10,196 nucleotides of DNA from contig LT642645.1 of assembly GCA_900128585.1 (NCBI GenBank), forward strand, positions 1-10,196. The letters run 5' to 3'. The DNA comes from Stramenopiles sp. TOSAG23-3 (lineage: Eukaryota; Sar). Each line of letters begins with the position of its first letter. Positions within the stretch are counted from its first letter, which is position 1. The notes under the pieces were generated by a model. The model saw only the letters and a list, made by a program, of their open reading frames with translations. It was not told the origin of the DNA and made no database searches. This document shows, in pieces, positions 5,769-10,196 of this stretch. The position numbers and the translations under genes are program-made.

Positions 5769-7811
5769 ATGCCAAAAACTTACTGCACCGAGGCAAACGA
5801 AGTCTTTCCCATCAAGGTGGGGACCGACGAGGCGTCCGACGGAATGGAACTTCAAACTTTCTGGAATGCATTCAGCAAGACCCGAGAGGACTATGGGGAC
5901 AAGTTGGCTTACTGTGCATGTGAGCAAAAGCAAACCGACACCGGGTACTACACCTCCGGCAGTTTGGAGCAAAAAACCTTTAACGAAACCTACGCCGATG
6001 CGCACAGTTTCGGACGTGCCCTGATCGCAACTGGGTTAAAGAAGTACCAAAGTGTAAACATCATTGGCTTCAACTCTTACCAGTGGGTTATTGCAGACAT
6101 CGGTGGAATGATGGCTTCCGCCCTTGCCGCCGGTGTATACGCAACGAACAACGAAGACGCCTGCCAGTACCAAGCGGAGCACAGTGAAGCGCACACCGTC
6201 GTTTGCGAAGGCAAAATGCAGCTGGGAAAGTACCAGGCCATCCTCGACGACAAGGTAAACGGTGGTTTGCCCAAACTGAAGGTGGTTGTCGTGTACAACA
6301 TGAGCCCAGACGACGCCTCCGCCCAGAAAGCTGCGTTTGCAAAGCACAACGTTCAGCTGTACGAATTTAACGAGTTCTTGGCGGTTGACTCGAAAAAGGA
6401 CTTTGCGGAAGAGCTTGACGCACGCTTGAACGCCCAGCAACCAGGGAACTGCATCAAATTGATCTACACCAGTGGGACCACCGGCCGCCCGAAGGCCGTC
6501 ATGATCAGTCACGACAACATGGTCTGGACGTCCAAAATGATGGAAAGGCACATGGGAGGGGTGTTCGCCACCGACAAAATGGTCAGTTACTTGCCACTGA
6601 GCCACATCGCGGCCCAGCTGCTCGACATTGGGCTGGCCTGCTGCTTCGGCGGAGCCATCTACTTTGCACGACCAGACGCGTTGAAAGGGACCATCGGCGA
6701 GACCCTCCGGTCCGTGCAGCCAAACATCTTTTTCGGCGTGCCCCGTGTATGGGAAAAGATTGCCGCGAAGATCAAAGCTGCCGGTGCCGGAAACACTGGC
6801 ATCAAGAAGGCCATCGCGACCTGGGCCAAAGGCCTTGGCACCCAGTACAGCGAAGCCCGCCAAGGGTTCTCTGACGGACGGCCAAACTACAACAACGCCA
6901 GTGCCCCGTGCGGCTTTGGGTGTGCCAACTGCATCGTGTTCAACAAGGTTGCCACTGTCCTCGGCCTGACTAACTGCCGCATGGGCATTACCGGCGCCGC
7001 CCCCATCGCAAAAGAGACATTGGACTTTTACAGCGCCCTGAACTTTCCAGTTATGGAAGTCTACGGCCAGTCCGAATGCACTGGTCCAGCAACCTGCACC
7101 ACCCCAGAAGTTGGCTGGAAAGCCGGCACCGTCGGTCCCACCCTCCCAGGCACGACCATGCGCATCGACCCCAACACGCAAGAAATCCAGTACACTGGTC
7201 GCCACATTTTCATGGGATACTTGAAGAACAAGACCAAGACCGAGGATACCTTCTGCGACGACGGTTGGCTTGCGTCCGGAGACCAAGGGAAACTCGACGA
7301 AGACAACTTCCTAAGCATTACCGGTCGTATCAAGGAGTTGATCATTGGTGCCGGCGGTGAAAACATTGCCCCAGTCCCCATCGAGAAGAACATGAAGAAG
7401 GCCATGCCATGGCTGTCCAACTGCATTGTGTTCGGAGAAAGAAAACCATACCTGGGTATGTTTGTGTCCTTGACCTGCACCATGGACCCGGCGACAATGC
7501 GACCAACCGACCAACTGGAAGGTGCCTCGTTGCAATTCTTGAAATCTATCGGAAGCGACGCAACCACTTACTCGGCCGCCAAAAAATGCGAAAAATTAGC
7601 TGCGGCATTGACCGCTGGTATGGGCAAAGGAAACGAAGAAGCCATCTCGCGTGCCCAAACCCCAAGGTTCTGGGTGTTTTTGGATGAGGACCTCAGCATG
7701 CCCGCTGATACCCTCGGTCCAACGTTGAAGATGAAACGAGGAAACGTTTACAAGCAAAATGCCCAACAAATCGAAGCCGCATACGAAGCCAACAACGCGA
7801 AGAGGCGTTAA
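5769..7811 (+). CDS. ACSBG: Long-chain acyl-CoA synthetase, bubblegum (ACSBG) type
   Basis: This 680-aa AMP-forming ligase joins long- or very-long-chain fatty acids to CoA using ATP, via an acyl-adenylate. It feeds lipid synthesis or beta-oxidation. The AMP-binding P-loop YTSGTTGRPK is at 233-242. The family block SYLPLSHIAAQ is at 273-283, and DALKGT leads to GVPRVWEKI (323-331). The adenine-pocket motif YGQSE is at 432-436, the ribose-binding Asp is in SGDQG (D505), and the hinge GRIKEL is at 519-524, followed by GENIAPVPIE. The C-terminal A10 lysine lies in GPTLKMKR (K654). DALKGT, PRVWEK, HIFMGYL and GPTLKMKR-type blocks identify the bubblegum branch rather than ordinary ACSL. The length is close to animal ACSBG proteins of about 700 aa. 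There is no membrane anchor, and the C-terminus NAKRR is not a peroxisomal PTS1. The start ATG has a strong context (ATCACCATGC). Confidence 0.95.
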   Translation: MPKTYCTEANEVFPIKVGTDEASDGMELQTFWNAFSKTREDYGDKLAYCACEQKQTDTGYYTSGSLEQKTFNETYADAHSFGRALIATGLKKYQSVNIIGFNSYQWVIADIGGMMASALAAGVYATNNEDACQYQAEHSEAHTVVCEGKMQLGKYQAILDDKVNGGLPKLKVVVVYNMSPDDASAQKAAFAKHNVQLYEFNEFLAVDSKKDFAEELDARLNAQQPGNCIKLIYTSGTTGRPKAVMISHDNMVWTSKMMERHMGGVFATDKMVSYLPLSHIAAQLLDIGLACCFGGAIYFARPDALKGTIGETLRSVQPNIFFGVPRVWEKIAAKIKAAGAGNTGIKKAIATWAKGLGTQYSEARQGFSDGRPNYNNASAPCGFGCANCIVFNKVATVLGLTNCRMGITGAAPIAKETLDFYSALNFPVMEVYGQSECTGPATCTTPEVGWKAGTVGPTLPGTTMRIDPNTQEIQYTGRHIFMGYLKNKTKTEDTFCDDGWLASGDQGKLDEDNFLSITGRIKELIIGAGGENIAPVPIEKNMKKAMPWLSNCIVFGERKPYLGMFVSLTCTMDPATMRPTDQLEGASLQFLKSIGSDATTYSAAKKCEKLAAALTAGMGKGNEEAISRAQTPRFWVFLDEDLSMPADTLGPTLKMKRGNVYKQNAQQIEAAYEANNAKRR

Positions 7812-7910
7812 GCGGCTACTACGGCGATCGTGCCCCAGCGTGTTGTTAATCGGCATACCACGCCGAACCCAACGCGCACTCTTTTTTAGAAAACAAGAAA
7901 ATTGGCTGTT

Positions 7911-7916
7911 ATTAAA
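7911..7916 (+). terminator. Candidate poly(A) signal of ACSBG (ATTAAA)
   Basis: ATTAAA is the commonest variant of AATAAA and lies 100 bases after the ACSBG stop, just after a T-rich element (7881-7887). Its function is inferred from position. Confidence 0.4.
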
Positions 7917-8027
7917 AAACGAAAAAATTAAGTAGTTTGCTCACCGGAAGAAGGTGAAAATGTGGACACAATTAATTTAAAACTTACGAGTGTACTGTTT
8001 GTTACTATGATAGAAAGGGTTCCCCAT

Positions 8028-8054
8028 CCCCCCCCCCACACACACACACGCGCG
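8028..8054 (+). repeat. C10 run followed by alternating CA/CG tract
   Basis: Ten C residues (8028-8037) run into an 18-nt strictly alternating pyrimidine-purine stretch (8037-8054; CACACA then CGCGCG). Alternating CA/CG of this kind favours Z-DNA. The tract is also a likely polymorphic site. Confidence 0.85.
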
Positions 8055-8162
8055 AACGCGAACACGGTTCGTATCGTGCTTCCTCCTGAATAATATCTAT
8101 GGAAAGGTCTCCCATCATCCCCCATATAAAAAAACAAATTATACAAGTATAATAACACGGTA

Positions 8163-8192
8163 TAATACCAGGTGGTACTACTAATACCAGGT
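8163..8192 (+). repeat. Direct repeat TAATACCAGGT, two copies 19 bp apart
   Basis: Exact 11-bp copies at 8163-8173 and 8182-8192. The first overlaps the odd-centred palindrome GGTATAATACC at 8159-8169. A paired protein-binding site is possible, but no function can be assigned. Confidence 0.6.
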
Positions 8193-8503
8193 CAAAGAAG
8201 TAACAATAAGAATTTTACCTGTCCGTCTCTATAGTCTAGTTATTTTATGTACATTCTGTCAAATGAATACAACGAAGTCCGAGTAAAAAAGATGGAAGAA
8301 AGGTGGAGAAGGAAGAAGAGGAGTCAATTTTTTTAATACTGTAGTATTATTTTATTTTTTTACTATATTTATTTATTGGAATTAAGTATGCACCGTAGTA
8401 GTAAATAGTTTTAATAAAAAATAAAATAAAAATAAAAACTTCAATATTTTTAAATTTGAAATAACAGGAACATAGCATTATTTTATAGTGAGTGCAGAGG
8501 AGG

Positions 8504-8521
8504 CACATAAGGCCTTCTGTG
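8504..8521. repeat. 18-bp near-perfect palindrome centred on AAGGCCTT
   Basis: CACATAAGGCCTTCTGTG forms nine-base arms with a single mismatched pair. It has more GC than its flanks, which makes it less likely than the AT-only palindromes to be compositional chance. Confidence 0.55.
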
Positions 8522-8911
8522 TAATGTATTGTTTTGCCTTTTAGTTTTACGGTACCTGAACTTTTTTCATTAGAATAATCTTATTATCTATGCTGTGTAA
8601 TGTAAATGTAATGGGGTTTATTCTTCTTATTTTAAAATGAATGCTCTGTCTATATTATATTAAATTATTTTTGGTTGTACTTTCTCTTTTTTTTTAAATT
8701 ATTTATTATTTATTATTAAATAATATAGACTAATAATAACACCACATCAACAACATGATGATTGATGATGAAAGACTCCAAAAGAGATGTTGATATTAAT
8801 GGTGTTTCCTCCTTATTTATTTCTTCCCAACGACGCTGCGGCGCGATGAGATGGACGATGATGATTTCCATCCAAATTAATAATAATATATAATGAAATA
8901 GCTACCGTACA

Positions 8912-8917
8912 GTAAGT
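8912..8917 (+). promoter_or_regulatory. Candidate 5' splice donor (ACA|GTAAGT)
   Basis: GTAAGT is a full donor consensus. It lies 289 bases before the CCT start codon, with acceptor-like strings downstream (for example TTCAATTCAG ending at 9024). It may mark a leader intron of the CCT gene. The evidence is motif-only. Confidence 0.2.
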
Positions 8918-8999
8918 AATAATGCTGAATAATTATTATAATTTTTTATTATTGAATACTACCAAGGTACCACCACATCATTCTTCAATTCAACGACAC

Positions 9000-9122
9000 A
9001 TGTTGTTGGACAGCTTCAATTCAGGTATAATTATACCGCTGACTGCAACGCAATCACAGAGATGCATAGAGGATTTTGATCTGCCAGCAACAACAACAAA
9101 GATTAGCGAAAGAAGTGGTTGA
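9000..9122 (+). other. Upstream ORF in the leader of the CCT gene
   Basis: An ATG at 9000 opens 40 codons to a TGA at 9120-9122; the same frame already has an ATG at 8922 (66 codons). The composition is ordinary, not low-complexity. It is in the same frame as the CCT protein but separated by TGA 9120-9122 and TAG 9150-9152. It could be an upstream ORF, the remains of a longer N-terminus, or chance. I recognise no homology. Confidence 0.3.
9024..9037. promoter_or_regulatory. 14-bp perfect palindrome upstream of the CCT gene
   Basis: GGTATAATTATACC equals its own reverse complement and sits 164 bases before the CCT start codon. The same GGTAT/ATACC half-sites, with a one-base spacer, occur at 8159-8169. 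It is a candidate binding site for a dimeric regulator, inferred from symmetry only. Confidence 0.35.
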
Positions 9123-9200
9123 AGTTATTTTTCCGTACTTCTTGGAAATTAGTTAGGAGAGGGTCGAAAATTAATAGTAGTAGTGTGTTCTGTCAAAGCG

Positions 9201-9875
9201 ATGTCGGAGTTTCCTGCAATAAACTACGGCGACTACAACAGAGGGTACCAGTCGTACCGCGGGGATTCGGGGGGTATGGAAGAAGAACAACCCAATTTAC
9301 ATGAAAATCGTCAAGCAAAAATTGAACCAAGGCGCCCGAGGCCAAGGAGCTGTAGTGTTGCTGCAGCGTTCCACGTCCACGATGATGCCGACGCAGCGAA
9401 CGCCCTCCTGTCGATAATGGCTTCGCCAACTGTTACTTTGTCAGAGGAGACGACGCACTCCCCAGTCTCCGTAAATGACTACTTGTTTTCAATCCCAACG
9501 ATCCTTATGCCGCATGACAAGAAACCGTCCCCATCCGCTTCATCTTTCAGCAACTACAAAGTCAACTTAGACGAAGGTCTGGGAGGCTTGCCCTCCTCTC
9601 GTCGTTTGCGGGCATTTTCCGACCTCACTGGCATGTCCACAGAAGCCAAGTTCAAGCCGGAGCGCTCCCGCGTCAAATTCATCGGTATATATAGCCCTGG
9701 TTCGCGCCGCAAACGAATAGGGAGGTTTATGGCAAAGCGTAGAGCAAGAGTGTGGGGCAAACGAGTCGAGTACAATGTGCGGAAGGATTTTGCTGATTCC
9801 CGTTTGAGGGTCAAAGGGCGATTCGTCAAGAAAGAGGATGAGTACATGTTACGTATGGCAATGGAGCTGTGCTGA
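9201..9875 (+). CDS. CCT-domain protein (CONSTANS/CO-like/TOC1 motif), probable transcriptional regulator
   Basis: A 224-aa protein with a C-terminal CCT domain at about 169-212: RRKRIGRF at 169-176, KRRARVWGKRVEY at 179-191, NVRKDFADSR at 192-201 and VKGRFVKKEDE at 204-214. In plants CCT domains direct nuclear entry and bind DNA together with NF-YB/YC, controlling light, clock and flowering genes. The basic clusters here fit a nuclear signal. No B-box, response-regulator or GATA zinc finger accompanies it, so it is a CCT-only protein. The N-terminal two thirds are mostly polar and low in order, apart from a short helix-like DAANALLSIMASP (about residues 60-80). The frame extends a little upstream but only with non-ATG codons, so the ATG at 9201 (G at -3) is taken. 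No canonical AATAAA follows in the window. Its exact target and pathway are unknown. Confidence 0.88.
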   Translation: MSEFPAINYGDYNRGYQSYRGDSGGMEEEQPNLHENRQAKIEPRRPRPRSCSVAAAFHVHDDADAANALLSIMASPTVTLSEETTHSPVSVNDYLFSIPTILMPHDKKPSPSASSFSNYKVNLDEGLGGLPSSRRLRAFSDLTGMSTEAKFKPERSRVKFIGIYSPGSRRKRIGRFMAKRRARVWGKRVEYNVRKDFADSRLRVKGRFVKKEDEYMLRMAMELC

Positions 9876-10196
9876 AGGCCTCTCCTGCTCGCTCACGTAC
9901 CCGTGGCAAGTCGCGTGTGAAAAATATTGCTTTTTGGCGCGCTACACTAAAATGTATGCTCTTATTGTACATTCAATGGTCTGACTCGAGTTGTTCTTTG
10001 TTACAAATGTTACATAAGGGGCACGCAAAAGGTAATTCTTAAGTTTATCGTAACTTATGCAATATCATATGATACTTTATACTATATATTTTGTTTTTTT
10101 ACTTTATATATATGATAATTAGTAAGACCAAAAGAGCAAAGATAAGTTCGCAGTTCATGAAGGAATGCAAACCTAGAATGTCTAAATCTAGATTTC
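9876..10196. other. 3' flank of the CCT gene, AT-rich, no gene seen
   Basis: It begins with a GC-rich 3' UTR-like stretch (to about 9945) and then becomes AT-rich. It has no canonical AATAAA. Near the edge an ATG at 10157 opens thirteen codons that run off the window, and a 12-bp palindrome AAATCTAGATTT lies at 10184-10195. Neither can be assessed without the next sequence. Confidence 0.5.

Larger units (their letters stand above)
7812..9200. other. AT-rich gap between ACSBG and the CCT gene
   Basis: The gap starts with a GC-richer 3' UTR-like stretch (7812-7885) and a variant poly(A) signal. It continues with a C-run/CA/CG tract (8028-8054), a repeated TAATACCAGGT, AT-rich low-complexity DNA (8330-8480, 8640-8740), an imperfect 18-bp palindrome (8504-8521), a small GC pocket (about 8828-8850) and the leader of the CCT gene. 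An open frame at 8922-9122 is treated separately. No RNA gene is recognised. Confidence 0.6.

Noticed and set aside
6036-7286. Long 416-codon open frame antisense to ACSBG
   Set aside because: It lies wholly inside a gene with clear acyl-CoA synthetase motifs. GC-rich third positions suppress antisense stops. The translation is Val/Gly-rich with no recognisable domain.
8063-8080. tRNA B-box-like string GGTTCGTATC
   Set aside because: It mismatches the B-box consensus, and no A-box or cloverleaf could be drawn around it.
9183-9200. Six-residue N-terminal extension of the CCT protein
   Set aside because: It would start at GTG. The ATG at 9201 is the first true start codon in the open stretch.
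10157-10196. Open frame running off the right edge (ATG at 10157)
   Set aside because: Only thirteen codons are visible, in AT-rich DNA, too short to support a gene.
1-10196. Mobile element, viral insertion, CRISPR array or defence-type gene cluster
   Set aside because: No terminal repeats, transposase or reverse-transcriptase motifs, spaced direct repeats or operon structure were seen. All four genes are ordinary eukaryotic families.

Overview
This is a nuclear-type eukaryotic window carrying four complete protein-coding genes. Each is a single uninterrupted reading frame: eIF3g, an SH3/LRR/EF-hand protein, a bubblegum-type acyl-CoA synthetase and a CCT-domain protein. The genes are visibly GC-richer, with many G/C-ending codons. 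They are set in long AT-rich gaps full of microsatellites, homopurine tracts and homopolymers. The eIF3g and ACSBG homologues establish a eukaryote. The CCT protein, with its KGRFVKKEDE-type ending, points to a photosynthetic lineage, and an ochrophyte (stramenopile) alga fits best. That last step is inference from protein style, not from a phylogeny.

Layout. 1-455: AT-rich gap and likely 5' leader of eIF3g, with repeats and a cluster of tiny upstream ORFs. 456-1289 (+): eIF3g. 1290-1427: short convergent spacer with a poly(A) signal. 1428-3605 (-): 725-aa protein with an SH3 domain, coiled coil, leucine-rich repeats and two EF-hands. 3606-5768: gene-free divergent gap with purine tracts, a G-rich island and a pentanucleotide repeat. 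5769-7811 (+): 680-aa ACSBG-type acyl-CoA synthetase. 7812-9200: gap with a poly(A) signal candidate, a C-run/CA/CG tract, palindromes and an upstream ORF in the same frame as the next gene. 9201-9875 (+): 224-aa CCT-domain protein. 9876-10196: AT-rich flank.

The four genes do not form an obvious pathway. They cover translation initiation, calcium/scaffold signalling, fatty-acid activation and transcriptional regulation, as expected for neighbours in a eukaryotic genome. I see no transposon, virus, CRISPR array, tRNA or rRNA, and no multi-gene system. The most interesting points are an eIF3g with no zinc knuckle and no cysteine at all, the start-stop upstream ORFs that an AATG repeat creates before that same gene, and the SH3-LRR-EF-hand architecture of its neighbour.
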